10,275 bases of DNA from Comamonadaceae bacterium (GCA_947469815.1 CANIRI010000056.1:1-10275); one strand, 5' to 3'; positions 1 through 7,703 are shown, counted from the stretch's first letter. The notes: a model not told the origin generated them from the letters alone. Translations and numbers: made by a program.

Positions 1-105
1 ATCAAGAACGCCAAGACCGATCTGGATATGGCAAGCGCCCAGGCCGAACTGGTGATGATGACGGCCCAACTTGCCGCCATCCGTCGCCTGCGCGGCCAGC
101 GCTGA
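1..105 (+). CDS. atpC: ATP synthase F1 epsilon subunit, C-terminal end (partial)
   Basis: The window opens inside this frame and shows only the last 34 residues before a TGA stop. They form a charged, alanine-rich helix pair with the pattern AQAELVMMTAQLAAIRRLRG. This resembles the C-terminal helical hairpin of bacterial epsilon subunits, where an 'A-x-AELAxAxAQL' helix runs into a basic tail. Epsilon is part of the central stalk of the membrane-bound F1Fo ATP synthase, and its C-terminal helices can inhibit ATP hydrolysis. In this order epsilon is normally the last gene of the atp operon, which fits the unrelated genes that follow. The N-terminal beta domain lies outside the window, so the assignment rests on a short tail. 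Another small coiled-coil protein cannot be excluded. Confidence 0.7.
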   Translation: MKNAKTDLDMASAQAELVMMTAQLAAIRRLRGQR

Positions 106-172
106 TCCTGCTGATCGGGCCTGGCGCAGCGCAGGCACAGGGAGCTTCAAGCGCCACTCGGGAGCCTCCACG

Positions 173-625
173 ATGCGCACTCCCCCGCCCTTCGCCGCCA
201 TTCTGGGCGGCACCCCTGATGAAGTAGACACCGCCTTTTACGAGGCGCTGCAGTCCGGCGACATCGCCAAACTCATGGCCTGCTGGGCCGACGACGAAGA
301 AATTGCCTGCATCCACCCCGGCGGCGCGCGCTCCATCGGACCGGCGGACATCCGGGCCAGCTTTGAGGCCTTATTCGCCCACGGTGCATCGATCGATGCG
401 CGTCCGCAGTGCCTGGCGCGCTGGCACAGCAGCCACACGGCCGTGCACCACCTGGTCGAAAGCGTCAACGTCATGACCTCGACCGGTCCGGGAACCGCAC
501 TGGTCACCACCACCCACGTATTCCACCGCAGCGCGCAAGGTTGGCGTCTGGTCGTCCACCATGCCAGCCCCGGCACACCGCAAGACGCCCGGGCGCCCGA
601 GCGCGCGCCGCAGGTTTTGCATTGA
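173..625 (+). CDS. NTF2/SnoaL-like fold protein (DUF4440/YybH type)
   Basis: A 150-residue soluble protein with no signal peptide or membrane segment. The pattern is typical of the nuclear transport factor 2-like superfamily in its SnoaL/DUF4440 branch. An N-terminal helix 'FYEALQSGDIAKLMACWADDEE' (about residues 22-43) is followed by a conserved 'CIHPGG.RSIGPADIRASFEALF' turn and helix (about 45-67). After that come the beta strands that form the cone-shaped pocket, ending at 'GWRLVVHHASP'. The reaction is unknown; relatives include small hydrolases, isomerases and stress proteins of unassigned activity. The ATG at 173 is chosen because GGAG lies at 161-164, 8 nt upstream. An in-frame ATG at 71 would overlap the preceding gene and add residues that do not look like the family. 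The stop overlaps the start of the next gene, suggesting translational coupling. Confidence 0.82.
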   Translation: MRTPPPFAAILGGTPDEVDTAFYEALQSGDIAKLMACWADDEEIACIHPGGARSIGPADIRASFEALFAHGASIDARPQCLARWHSSHTAVHHLVESVNVMTSTGPGTALVTTTHVFHRSAQGWRLVVHHASPGTPQDARAPERAPQVLH

Positions 626-1641
626 ATCCTGCTGCGCCGCCCCACGCAGCCTGGAACTACACAGCGCCCTGGTGGCTGCCCGGAGGGCACGCGCAAACCA
701 TCTGGGCCTCGCTGTTCAGCCACGCGGGGCCGTACCAAGACCAGGCAGCAGTGCAGTACCGGCGCACGCGCTGGGATACGCCGGATGGCGATTTCATTGA
801 TCTGGATTGGCTTACCCACCCAAATGCCGTGGCGGCCGCAGCCGAAAGGCCACTCTTGGTGCTATTCCACGGATTGGAGGGCAACTCCGGTGGGCACTAC
901 GCGCAAGCCTTTGCCCGCACCGCGCAGACTTCAGGAATGGACTTTGTGGTGCCGCACTTTCGTGGCTGCAGCGGCGAGATCAACCGTGCGCCGCGCGCCT
1001 ACCATTCGGGCGACTACGTCGAAATTGCATGGGTTTTGGAGCGGCTGCGCCAGGCACACACCGGGCCGCTGTATGCCGTGGGCATTTCGCTCGGCGGTAA
1101 CGCTTTGCTGCGCTGGGCCCAAGAGTCGGGCCACGCCGCCCGCGCCACGGCCGCCGCCGTCTGTGCGGCGTGTGCGCCGCTGGACTTAACAGCCTGCGGC
1201 CTGCACATCAGCCAGGGCTTCAACCACCTGGTTTACGGACGGCGCTTCTTGCGAACCATGAAGCCCAAGGCATTGCAGAAGTGGGACCAATTCCCCGGCT
1301 TGTTTGACCGCGCGGCACTGCTGCGCGCGCGCACCGTGCGGGACTTTGACGAGGTTTTTACCGCCCCGCTGCACGGCTTTGACGGCGCGCTGGACTATTG
1401 GAGCCGCGCCTCCGCCAAACCCCACCTCGCCAGCCTGCGCCTGCCCACCTTGGTGGTCCATGCGTGCAACGACCCCTTCATCCCGCGCGACAGCCTGCCA
1501 GCCCTTAGCGACATCACACCCGACGTGCAGCTCTGGCAACCGGCACAGGGCGGCCACGTGGGCTTTCCCAGCGGCGCACCGCCAGGGCATCTGGGCTTCT
1601 TGCCACAGCAGGTGCTGCGCTGGTTTCAAAGCTTGGCTTGA
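622..1641 (+). CDS. yheT: YheT-family alpha/beta fold hydrolase
   Basis: From the TTG at 622 the protein is 339 residues, close to the length I recall for E. coli YheT (340). Features in order: an N-terminal 'PWWLPGGHAQTIWASLF' segment (16-32), 'TPDGDFIDLDW' (53-63), 'LFHGLEGNSGGHYA' forming the oxyanion side (81-94), and the family hallmark 'HFRGCSGEINRAPRAYHSGD' (112-131). The nucleophile elbow GISLGGN places Ser156. Asp284 in 'HACNDPF' and His312 in 'GGHVGF' complete a plausible catalytic triad. Members are predicted carboxylesterases of the cytoplasm; the natural substrate is not known to me. No ATG exists between the end of the previous gene and the conserved N-terminus. The TTG overlaps the upstream TGA in the string ATTGA, so initiation by coupling is likely. 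The gene ends 37 bp from the converging ABC transporter. Confidence 0.88.
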   Translation: MNPAAPPHAAWNYTAPWWLPGGHAQTIWASLFSHAGPYQDQAAVQYRRTRWDTPDGDFIDLDWLTHPNAVAAAAERPLLVLFHGLEGNSGGHYAQAFARTAQTSGMDFVVPHFRGCSGEINRAPRAYHSGDYVEIAWVLERLRQAHTGPLYAVGISLGGNALLRWAQESGHAARATAAAVCAACAPLDLTACGLHISQGFNHLVYGRRFLRTMKPKALQKWDQFPGLFDRAALLRARTVRDFDEVFTAPLHGFDGALDYWSRASAKPHLASLRLPTLVVHACNDPFIPRDSLPALSDITPDVQLWQPAQGGHVGFPSGAPPGHLGFLPQQVLRWFQSLA

Positions 1642-1678
1642 GCGCGCAGCGCGCAGCGGGTCCAACCCCGCGAAAAAA

Positions 1679-3454
1679 CTAGCCGCTCAGCACGAATCCA
1701 ACCCCACCCGAAGCGGGCGCAAGCACCCAGGCGCGCGTGTGAAACGCAGCCAGCCCGTCGCGGTGTGCAATCGACACCAAGCCGCCACCGCGCTCGGTGG
1801 TCATCGCCACCAACTTGCCGTACACCGCCGCCTGCGCTGCGTCGTCCAGCGCGCTGGTCGCCTCGTCGGCGAACACCCAGGCCGGGCGCTTGAGCAAGAC
1901 GCGGGCAATCGCTAGCCGCTGCTGTTCGCCGCCTGAGAGTGTTTGGCCCCAGGCCGCCTGCCGGTCCAAGTCGTCCACCAGCGCGGGCAGTTGCGCGTCG
2001 GTCAAAGCCTGCTGCAGCTGCGCGTCGCTGTAGCGCGACGGCAGGTCCGGATAGGCCAGTGCCTCGCGCAGCGCGCCGTTGGGGAAATAGGGGCGTTGGG
2101 GGATGAACATGGCATCCGGGCTGCGCTGCACAGCCCCGCTGGCAAAAGGCCAAATACCCGCCAGCGTGCGAAACAGGCTGGACTTACCGCTGCCCGATGG
2201 CCCTTGCAAAAGCACGCGCTCGCCGGCCATGGCGCGCAAGCCGTCCGCGGCCAACATCAAGCTGCCATCAGGCAGGCAGACCCGTACCGCTTCGGCACGT
2301 ACGCCAGAATCCGCGCCAGCCGCTGACACCGGCGTAAGGCGCGCAGCCCGCGCAATGCTGGCGAGGCTGCTGGAAAAACCGGTCAAACGGTCGGTGGTAG
2401 CGCGCCAAGTGGCCAGGCTGCTGTAGCTTTCGACAAACCAGCTCATCGCACCCTGCACCTGGCCGAAGGCGGACGAAATTTGCATCAGGTCGCCCAGTTT
2501 GATCGCGCCGCTGAAAAAGCGCGGTGCCGCCACCACAAACGGGAAAACCACCGCCGCTTGGCCGAAAAAGCTGGTAAACCAGACCAGGTTTTTTTGCGCC
2601 CGCAACAGCCGCATGAAGTTGCCCAGCACGCCATCAAAGCGCCCGCGCAGGCGCTGGTTCTCGTTGTCTGCGCCGCCGTCCAGGGCAATCGATTCGCTGT
2701 ACTCCCGCACCCGCACCAGATGGTGGCGAAAGTCGGCTTCCAGGCGCTGCTGCTGGAAGTTCAGCGCGATTTGCGAGCGGCCGATGTAATGCGTCAGCAC
2801 GCTGCCCACGCCGCAATACAGCAGCGCCATCCAGACCATGAAGCCGGGAATCGCGTAGTCCGATCCACCCAGGCTGAAGCCGAAGTCACCGGACAGCGCC
2901 CACAAAATCCCCACAAAGCTCGCCAGCGTGACCACCGCATGCAGCAAGCCCATGGCCAGCCCCAGCGTCATCGCCGTGAACTGGCCGATGTCCTCCTGAA
3001 TCCGCTGATCGGGGTTATCGGCCTGCGCCCCCTGTGCCGGGCCAAAACGCGCCAGCTCCATCACATAAAAAGCCTGGCCGGATAACCAGCGGGTCAGAAA
3101 TTGCTGGGTCAGCCAGGCGCGCCAGCGGATCTCCAGCAACTGGCTCAGATAAAACTTGTAGACCGCGATCACGATATAGATGAATGCCAGATAGCAAAAG
3201 CGCCACAACTGCTCCCAGAAAACCACGCTGTTTTTCTCTTGCAGGCTGTCGTAGAAAACCTGGTTCCATTGGTTGAACAGCACGGCCAGGTAGACAAAGG
3301 CCAGGTTCAGCGCCACCACCGCCGCCAGCAGACCGCAGGCGACCCAGCGCTGCTCGGACACAAAGTAAGGCCGGGTCAGCGCCCAGGCGCTGGCTGCAGT
3401 GTGGCGGATCGTTGTCCAGCGGTTCGTCGGCGCTGCGCCGTCTGTTTGGGCCAT
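1679..3454 (-). CDS. ABC transporter, fused permease and ATPase (SbmA/BacA/YddA-like)
   Basis: A 591-residue half-transporter with the membrane domain first and the ATPase last. Hydrophobic segments lie around 39-60, 85-103, 161-187, 201-222 and 290-312. The string 'NPDQRIQEDI' (147-156) is characteristic of the ABC_membrane_2 group, which includes YddA, SbmA/BacA-like proteins and peroxisomal ABCD transporters. The nucleotide-binding domain has Walker A GPSGSGKSS (418-426), Q-loop Gln453, signature LSGGEQQR (506-513), Walker B 'WVFADE' with catalytic Glu531, and switch His564, so it looks fully active. It should work as an inner-membrane homodimer. Substrates in this group include peptides and cobalamin, and nothing here decides which. 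The ATG at 3454 has GAGGA at 3464-3468, 9 nt upstream and inside the preceding nucleotidase gene. It is the last gene of the ilvA-led operon. Confidence 0.9.
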   Translation of the reverse strand: MAQTDGAAPTNRWTTIRHTAASAWALTRPYFVSEQRWVACGLLAAVVALNLAFVYLAVLFNQWNQVFYDSLQEKNSVVFWEQLWRFCYLAFIYIVIAVYKFYLSQLLEIRWRAWLTQQFLTRWLSGQAFYVMELARFGPAQGAQADNPDQRIQEDIGQFTAMTLGLAMGLLHAVVTLASFVGILWALSGDFGFSLGGSDYAIPGFMVWMALLYCGVGSVLTHYIGRSQIALNFQQQRLEADFRHHLVRVREYSESIALDGGADNENQRLRGRFDGVLGNFMRLLRAQKNLVWFTSFFGQAAVVFPFVVAAPRFFSGAIKLGDLMQISSAFGQVQGAMSWFVESYSSLATWRATTDRLTGFSSSLASIARAARLTPVSAAGADSGVRAEAVRVCLPDGSLMLAADGLRAMAGERVLLQGPSGSGKSSLFRTLAGIWPFASGAVQRSPDAMFIPQRPYFPNGALREALAYPDLPSRYSDAQLQQALTDAQLPALVDDLDRQAAWGQTLSGGEQQRLAIARVLLKRPAWVFADEATSALDDAAQAAVYGKLVAMTTERGGGLVSIAHRDGLAAFHTRAWVLAPASGGVGFVLSG

Positions 3455-3458
3455 CGTT

Positions 3459-4373
3459 TCAGTTCCTCACGCCGCTGGCGACATGCCCCGCCGGCACATG
3501 GCGGGCAGCAGACTCGATGTGGCCGGTCTGGTCGTCAAAGAAAAAATCCGGCGCGAACTCGCGCAGGAACGCGCCCTTGTCCAGCCCGCCCAAAAACATG
3601 GCCTGGTCCACCTCAATGTTCCAGTCCATCAGCGTGCGGATCGCGCGCTCGTGCGCGGGTGCGCTACGGGCGGTGACCAGCGCGGTACGCACGCGCATGG
3701 CCGGGCGTGCTGCCTTTTGCAATTGGTGCAGGGCGACCAGCAGCGGCTTGAAGGGGCCGTCGGGCAAAGGCCGGGCGGCATTGGCGGCCTCGTGGCGCTG
3801 GAACGCGTCCAGGCCGCCTGCGTGGAACACACGCTCAGCCTCGTCGCTGAACAAGACCGCGTCACCGTCAAATGCGATGCGCACCTCCTGCGGATAGGCT
3901 TGGCTGGCATGCGCCGAATGCGGGTACACCTGCGCTGCCGGTACGCCAGCTTCCAGGGCGGCGCGCACATCGCTCAAGTGGGTGCTAAGGAACAGATTGG
4001 CTTTGAGCGGCTGCAGATAACGCCAGGGCGACTCGCCGCGCGTGAATGTGCAGCGGATGATGGGCAGGGCGTAATGCGCGGCGGACTTCATGACGCGCAG
4101 GCCGCTCACCGGGTCGTTGCGCGAGAGGATGACCACCTCGACCCGCCGGGCGGCGTCCGAACTGGCGTCACTGCTGTCATCGTTAAAGGCCAGCAACTTG
4201 CGCACCAGCGAAAACGCCACGCCGGGGGTGGCAGGCGTATCGATACGGCTGCGCTGCAGGGCCATGTAGGCGTGGTCGTCGCCCTGCTCAAACACCCGGT
4301 TTTCCTCTTCAAAATCAAACAGCGCGCGCGACGAAATCGCCACCACCAATTTACCGTCCAGGGTTGCTGCCAC
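3459..4373 (-). CDS. 5'-nucleotidase, cytosolic cN-I-like family
   Basis: A 304-residue cytoplasmic protein of the HAD-like 5'-nucleotidase family related to eukaryotic cN-I (Pfam 5-nucleotidase). It would dephosphorylate nucleoside 5'-monophosphates. The conserved N-terminal string 'LVVAISSRALFDFEEENRVF' (9-28) is present. HAD motif I is 'AFDGDAVLFSD' with Asp169 and Asp171, followed by 'LVTARSAPAHERAIRTL' (232-248), the lysine of 'LGGLDKG' (Lys266), and the acidic metal-binding motif 'FFFDDQTGH' with Asp280 and Asp281. All key residues are intact. The start is GTG at 4373, supported by GAGG at 4380-4383, 6 nt upstream, and by the position of the conserved N-terminus. The open frame continues upstream through ilvA but is not coding there. 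It starts 8 bp after the ilvA stop and ends 4 bp before the transporter start, so the three are probably co-transcribed. Confidence 0.88.
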   Translation of the reverse strand: MAATLDGKLVVAISSRALFDFEEENRVFEQGDDHAYMALQRSRIDTPATPGVAFSLVRKLLAFNDDSSDASSDAARRVEVVILSRNDPVSGLRVMKSAAHYALPIIRCTFTRGESPWRYLQPLKANLFLSTHLSDVRAALEAGVPAAQVYPHSAHASQAYPQEVRIAFDGDAVLFSDEAERVFHAGGLDAFQRHEAANAARPLPDGPFKPLLVALHQLQKAARPAMRVRTALVTARSAPAHERAIRTLMDWNIEVDQAMFLGGLDKGAFLREFAPDFFFDDQTGHIESAARHVPAGHVASGVRN

Positions 4374-4381
4374 AGCGAGCC

Positions 4382-5962
4382 TCAGGTCTGTAAAAACATG
4401 CGGTACACCGGGTTGGCGGTTTCTTCCACGTAGGGGTAACCCAATGTCTTCAGAAACTTGGCAAAGGCTTTGTCGTCGGCCATCGGCACCTGCAGGCCCA
4501 CCAGAATCCGGCCGTAATCGGCGCCCTGGTTGCGGTAGTGGAACAGGCTGATATTCCAGCCCGGGCGCATGAGGTTCAGGAACTTCATCAGGGCCCCAGG
4601 ACGCTCCGGGAACACCAAGCGCAGCACGCGCTCGTCCTGCGCCAGGGTCGAGGGGCCACCCACCATGTGGCGGATATGTTCCTGCGCCAGCTCGTCGTGG
4701 GTCAAATCCAGTGCGGCAAAACCATGGCGCGCAAAGTTCTTGGCGATGCGGCCGGATTCGCCTGGACCCTTGGTGCTCAGACCCACGAACACATGGGCGC
4801 GCGCGGTGTCGCTCATGCGGTAGTTGAATTCGGTCACATTGCGCGGCCCGCCGGGCAAGTCGCCAATCAACTCGCAAAAGCGTTTCAGGCTGCCCCGCTC
4901 CTCAGGGATGGTCACCGCGAACAGCGCCTCGCGCTCCTCACCGACGTCGGCGCGCTCGGCAACAAAACGCAGGCGGTCGAAGTTCATATTCGCGCCGCAC
5001 AAAATCGCCGCGAAAGTGTGGCCGCGCAGCTTGTGCAGCGCCACGTATTTTTTGATCGCCGCCACCGCCAGCGCACCGGCGGGCTCTACGATGGAGCGGG
5101 TATCGACAAAAACGTCTTTGATCGCCGCGCACACCGCGTCGGTGTCCACGGTGATGAACTCATCGACCAACCCGCGCGCAATGCGGAAAGTCTCCTCGCC
5201 CACCAGCTTGACCGCCGTGCCGTCCGAGAACAAGCCCACATCGGACAGCGTCACCCGCGCCCCCTGCGCCACCGACTGCATCATGGCGTCGGAATCGTTC
5301 ATCTGCACGCCGATCACCTTCACGCCCGGGCGCACCGCCTTGATGTAATTGGCCACGCCGCTGATCAGCCCGCCTCCGCCAATAGCCACAAACACCGCGT
5401 CCAGCGGCCCCTGGTGCTGGCGCAAAATTTCCATGGCCACCGTGCCTTGTCCGGCGATCACGTCGGGGTCATCAAAGGGGTGTACGAAAGTCAGGCCCTG
5501 TTTTTTCTCCAAGGTCAGCGCGTGGTTGTAAGCATCGGTGTAACTCTCGCCGTGCAGCAGCACCTCGCCACCGAGTTCGCGCACCGCGTCTACCTTGAGC
5601 TGCGGGGTGGTCGTGGGCATCACGATTACCGCGCGGCATCCCAGGCGCTTGGCGCTGAGCGACACGCCCTGTGCGTGATTGCCCGCCGATGCGCAAATCA
5701 CGCCCTTTTTGAGCTGCTCCGCGCTCAAATGCGCCATCTTGTTATAGGCCCCGCGCAATTTGAAACTGCGCACCGACTGCTGGTCCTCGCGCTTGAGCAG
5801 CACGGTGTTGTGGATGCGCTGGCTCAGGGTTTTCGCGACCTCTAAAGCCGATTCCGTGGCCACGTCGTATACGCGGGCGTTGAGGATTTTGGTGAGGTAG
5901 TCGGCGGGTTGCAAGGGCTGAGCTGTTCGGGATTTTTGAGCGGGGGGCGTAGTTCGTGGCAT
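4382..5962 (-). CDS. ilvA: Threonine ammonia-lyase, biosynthetic (IlvA)
   Basis: A 526-residue cytoplasmic enzyme that deaminates L-threonine to 2-oxobutanoate with pyridoxal phosphate, the first step from threonine to isoleucine. The fold-type II PLP domain carries the Schiff-base lysine in SFKLRGAYN (Lys68), the 'ASAGNHAQG' loop (91-99), the phosphate-binding GGGGLISG (195-202) and 'EPAGALAV' (293-300). Two ACT-like regulatory domains follow, starting near 'LFAVTIPEERGSLKRF' (347-362) and 'VLRLVFPERPGALMKF' (446-461). This matches the long biosynthetic form that isoleucine inhibits and valine relieves, as in E. coli IlvA (514 residues), rather than the short catabolic TdcB. The ATG at 5962 is used because an in-frame TGA lies two codons upstream; the ribosome binding site is weak. 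It leads the ilvA, nucleotidase, transporter set and is divergent from the OsmC-family gene. Confidence 0.95.
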   Translation of the reverse strand: MPRTTPPAQKSRTAQPLQPADYLTKILNARVYDVATESALEVAKTLSQRIHNTVLLKREDQQSVRSFKLRGAYNKMAHLSAEQLKKGVICASAGNHAQGVSLSAKRLGCRAVIVMPTTTPQLKVDAVRELGGEVLLHGESYTDAYNHALTLEKKQGLTFVHPFDDPDVIAGQGTVAMEILRQHQGPLDAVFVAIGGGGLISGVANYIKAVRPGVKVIGVQMNDSDAMMQSVAQGARVTLSDVGLFSDGTAVKLVGEETFRIARGLVDEFITVDTDAVCAAIKDVFVDTRSIVEPAGALAVAAIKKYVALHKLRGHTFAAILCGANMNFDRLRFVAERADVGEEREALFAVTIPEERGSLKRFCELIGDLPGGPRNVTEFNYRMSDTARAHVFVGLSTKGPGESGRIAKNFARHGFAALDLTHDELAQEHIRHMVGGPSTLAQDERVLRLVFPERPGALMKFLNLMRPGWNISLFHYRNQGADYGRILVGLQVPMADDKAFAKFLKTLGYPYVEETANPVYRMFLQT

Positions 5963-6029
5963 AGGGACTCAGTGGGTTGCGCGGATGATAATCCCCGCAG
6001 GTAAAAATCACCTTGATTGGAGTACCGCA
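5963..6029. promoter_or_regulatory. Divergent promoter region between ilvA and yhfA-like gene
   Basis: This 67-bp gap separates two divergent starts and must hold at least part of both control regions. The strings GATAAT (5987-5992, plus strand) and TATCAT (reverse of 5985-5990, minus strand) overlap and each match five of six bases of a sigma-70 -10 box. No convincing -35 box is placed correctly for either. GGAG at 6019-6022, 7 nt before the ATG at 6030, is a clear ribosome binding site for the rightward gene. I see no leader peptide or attenuator for ilvA. Confidence 0.35.
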
Positions 6030-6479
6030 ATGGAATGCACTGTGAGTTGGACTGGCGCTCTGGGCACCCGCTCAGGCATGGGCTTTGTCGCGGAAACCGG
6101 CAGCGGCCACATCGTCAATATGGATGGCGCGCCGGACGCGGCCAAGCCCGAAAACGGCGGCCAGAACCTGGCTCCGCGACCCATGGAGTTACTGCTGGCC
6201 GGAACCGGCGGCTGCACGGCCTATGACGTGGTACTCATCCTCAAACGCGGCCGCCACGCGGTGCAGGGCTGCAGCGTGCAGCTATCGGCGGAGCGTGCCG
6301 AGACCGACCCGAAGGTCTTTACGTCCATACACATGCACTTTGTGGTGACTGGCAAAGCGCTGCCGGCGCAGGCGGTGGAGCGGGCGATTGCGATGAGCCA
6401 CGAGAAATACTGTTCGGCGAGTTTTATGTTGGGAAAGACGGCGGTGATGACGACTAGTTTTGAAGTGGTAGAGGCATGA
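6030..6479 (+). CDS. yhfA: OsmC-family protein, YhfA-like
   Basis: A 149-residue cytoplasmic protein of the OsmC/Ohr superfamily. It aligns by eye along its length with E. coli YhfA (134 residues): 'RPMELLLAGTGGCTAYDVVLILKRGR' (50-75), 'HFVVTGKALPAQAVERAI' (103-120) and 'SHEKYCSASFMLGKTA' (123-138). Cys62 and Cys128 sit at the two positions that form the thiol pair in peroxidatic OsmC/Ohr proteins, so a redox role is possible. YhfA itself has no assigned reaction that I know of. A short glycine- and proline-containing insert near residues 34-49 explains the extra length. The ATG at 6030 is selected by GGAG at 6019-6022; an in-frame ATG at 5985 would overlap the promoter gap. The gene is followed at once by a strong hairpin. 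Confidence 0.88.
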   Translation: MECTVSWTGALGTRSGMGFVAETGSGHIVNMDGAPDAAKPENGGQNLAPRPMELLLAGTGGCTAYDVVLILKRGRHAVQGCSVQLSAERAETDPKVFTSIHMHFVVTGKALPAQAVERAIAMSHEKYCSASFMLGKTAVMTTSFEVVEA

Positions 6480-6515
6480 AAAAGCCCCCGCCATGTTGCC
6501 ATGGCGGGGGTTCTC
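6480..6515. terminator. Bidirectional intrinsic terminator
   Basis: A perfect 11-bp stem is formed by CCCCCGCCATG (6485-6495) and CATGGCGGGGG (6500-6510) with a 4-nt TTGC loop. It begins right after the yhfA-like stop. On the minus strand the stem is followed by CTTTTTC, a standard tail for the converging porin transcript. On the plus strand the tail is the weaker TTCTC. One hairpin therefore probably ends both converging genes. Confidence 0.85.
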
Positions 6516-6553
6516 AACTGTCTAAAACTAACTGGCACTAGGCCAGCCGGAAT

Positions 6554-7522
6554 TTAGAACGAGTTGTAAAGGAACAGGCCATAACCACTGCCGTTGGTGG
6601 TGCTACCACCATCGTATGTGTAGTAGTTCGCAACAACATAGGTGCGCTTGCTGATAGCGTAATTCGCGACTAACAGGTATCCAGCACGGTCATAGTTGCT
6701 GCTGGATGACGAATTGTCGGCTGCGGAACGCGAAGCGATTTGAGCGCCGAGATTCAAAGCACCAGCCGGAACATTTACGCCAACCAAGGTATCGGTGAGC
6801 TTGTTGCCATAGGTGTAAATGGTCTGCTCAAAGCCGGCACCAATCTTCGCAACTCCCAAATCGTAGGAAGCGGCACCACGGGTGCGAGAAGCAGCAGTAG
6901 TGGAACTGCTGGTGGTTTGGGAATCGTATGTACGATACTGGGCGTTGACTACTAGAGCACCAGCACCGTAGTTCAACGCACCTGTGTTGTAACGCTGAGC
7001 CGTAGTTCCCGCAGCACCTGCGCCTACGCCGTAGCCAGTGGTCGCATTAGCCCCTTCTGTGTGCGACAGCGTCAATGTCATCCCTTCAGCCACCGGAAAT
7101 TTGACAGATGCAGTTTCGTTTCTGGTTCTAGCGGTGAACAGCTTACCCGACAGATCCCACTGGTATGCAGTTCCCGCAGAAGCCACACCGTTTGTCAAAT
7201 AGCTCGCGCCTTTGGAAGAATCAACCTTGAAGCTGACACCCGATGCGCTCGTAATGGAAATGGCCATGTCGTTTCCACCAGATGCCTCACCAGATGCACC
7301 GGCGTAAACGCCAAAGTTTGCTGCTACCTTGCCGAAGCCTTCGATATCTTCAGTCGTAGCGAAATTTGCAGACGCATCATCCACACCCATACCAGATGCG
7401 AGCGCGTTTGCCGTGCTGATTGTGCTGGAATAACCAACGCCAACTGCGCCAGTCAAGGTAGCCTGTGCAAACGCACCGCCCGCGGCCGCAACAGCAGCCA
7501 ATGCAACTAGTGTCTTTTTCAT
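6554..7522 (-). CDS. Outer-membrane porin, general-porin-like (left paralogue, intact)
   Basis: A 322-residue predicted beta-barrel porin. The N-terminus is a standard Sec signal peptide, MKKTLVALAAVAAAGGAFAQ, with likely cleavage after AFA (residue 19). The mature part is rich in Gly, Ser, Thr, Ala and Tyr with alternating strand patterns and no cysteine. It ends in 'GLFLYNSF', whose terminal Phe is the usual BAM-complex recognition signal. Putative outer loops contain Ser/Thr runs (for example around the 'SQTTSSSTTAASRTR' and 'NSSSSSN' stretches). It should form a passive channel for small hydrophilic solutes. The ATG at 7522 is preferred over a TTG at 7537 because GGAG (7532-7535) lies 9 nt upstream and MKKT starts the signal peptide. 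It is a clear paralogue of the porin at 9293-10273, sharing 'VDDA..NFA..EDIEG.GK', 'LTDTLV.VNVP.G.LNLGAQ' and 'GYLLVANYA.SK'. Confidence 0.88.
   Translation of the reverse strand: MKKTLVALAAVAAAGGAFAQATLTGAVGVGYSSTISTANALASGMGVDDASANFATTEDIEGFGKVAANFGVYAGASGEASGGNDMAISITSASGVSFKVDSSKGASYLTNGVASAGTAYQWDLSGKLFTARTRNETASVKFPVAEGMTLTLSHTEGANATTGYGVGAGAAGTTAQRYNTGALNYGAGALVVNAQYRTYDSQTTSSSTTAASRTRGAASYDLGVAKIGAGFEQTIYTYGNKLTDTLVGVNVPAGALNLGAQIASRSAADNSSSSSNYDRAGYLLVANYAISKRTYVVANYYTYDGGSTTNGSGYGLFLYNSF
7491..7506 (-). repeat. Left copy of 16-bp inverted repeat (in left porin signal-peptide codons)
   Basis: Read on the minus strand this is TTGCATTGGCTGCTGT, identical base for base to 9288-9303 on the plus strand. 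It encodes part of the hydrophobic core of the signal peptide (V-ALAAV). By eye it is the longest exact match between the two porin genes; elsewhere they share runs of about 8 to 12 bases. It could be a recombination site or simply conserved coding sequence. Confidence 0.7.
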
Positions 7523-7531
7523 GTTGAAAAT

Positions 7532-7535
7532 CTCC
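7532..7535 (-). promoter_or_regulatory. Ribosome binding site of the left porin
   Basis: GGAG on the minus strand, 9 nt before the ATG at 7522. It fixes the start of the left porin. No comparable site exists before the right porin. The rest of the 181-bp gap 7523-7703 should hold this porin's promoter, but I could not place -35 and -10 boxes with any confidence. It also holds the recombinase terminator described separately. Confidence 0.75.
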
Positions 7536-7661
7536 AAAGTTAAAACAAATTAACCAGAACCGGCTTAGCTGCCCGCCCCAGCGAACCACCCTCTCTGAGC
7601 AGTTAAACGTATTCCAACAGATGTCTGACCTTGTTTTGGCTTGGGAAGCGGTAAAGGACCT

Positions 7662-7702
7662 TAAAAACCGCCGAAGTGTTGCTTTGAGACAACGCGGGCG
7701 GC
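7662..7702 (-). terminator. Probable intrinsic terminator of the recombinase gene
   Basis: On the minus strand, directly after the recombinase stop, GCCGCC (7697-7702) can pair with GGCGGT (7667-7672, one G-T wobble). Inside it GTTG (7690-7693) pairs with CAAC (7678-7681) around an 8-nt loop. The structure is followed by a run of T residues (7663-7667) and fits a rho-independent terminator. It would keep recombinase transcripts from running into the left porin. Confidence 0.5.
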
Positions 7703-7703
7703 G

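Noticed and set aside
1642..1678. GC-rich hairpin (GCGGG...CCCGC) between the converging yheT and ABC transporter genes, beside an A-run
   Set aside because: The stem is only 5 bp. On the plus strand it is followed by A, not T. On the minus strand the T-run comes before the stem. It does not fit an intrinsic terminator for either gene.
3399..4433. Long plus-strand open frame opposite the nucleotidase gene
   Set aside because: Same reason: it mirrors a gene with intact HAD-type catalytic motifs and shows no domain of its own.
4374..4877. N-terminal extension of the nucleotidase frame upstream of the GTG at 4373
   Set aside because: The extension overlaps ilvA in another frame, reads as Arg/Gly/Pro-rich noise, and precedes both the family's conserved N-terminus and a good ribosome binding site.
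4538..5845. Long open frame on the plus strand opposite ilvA (over 400 codons)
   Set aside because: It lies wholly inside a certain gene on the other strand. Its His/Arg/Gln-rich translation has no recognisable domain, as expected for antisense frames in GC-rich DNA.
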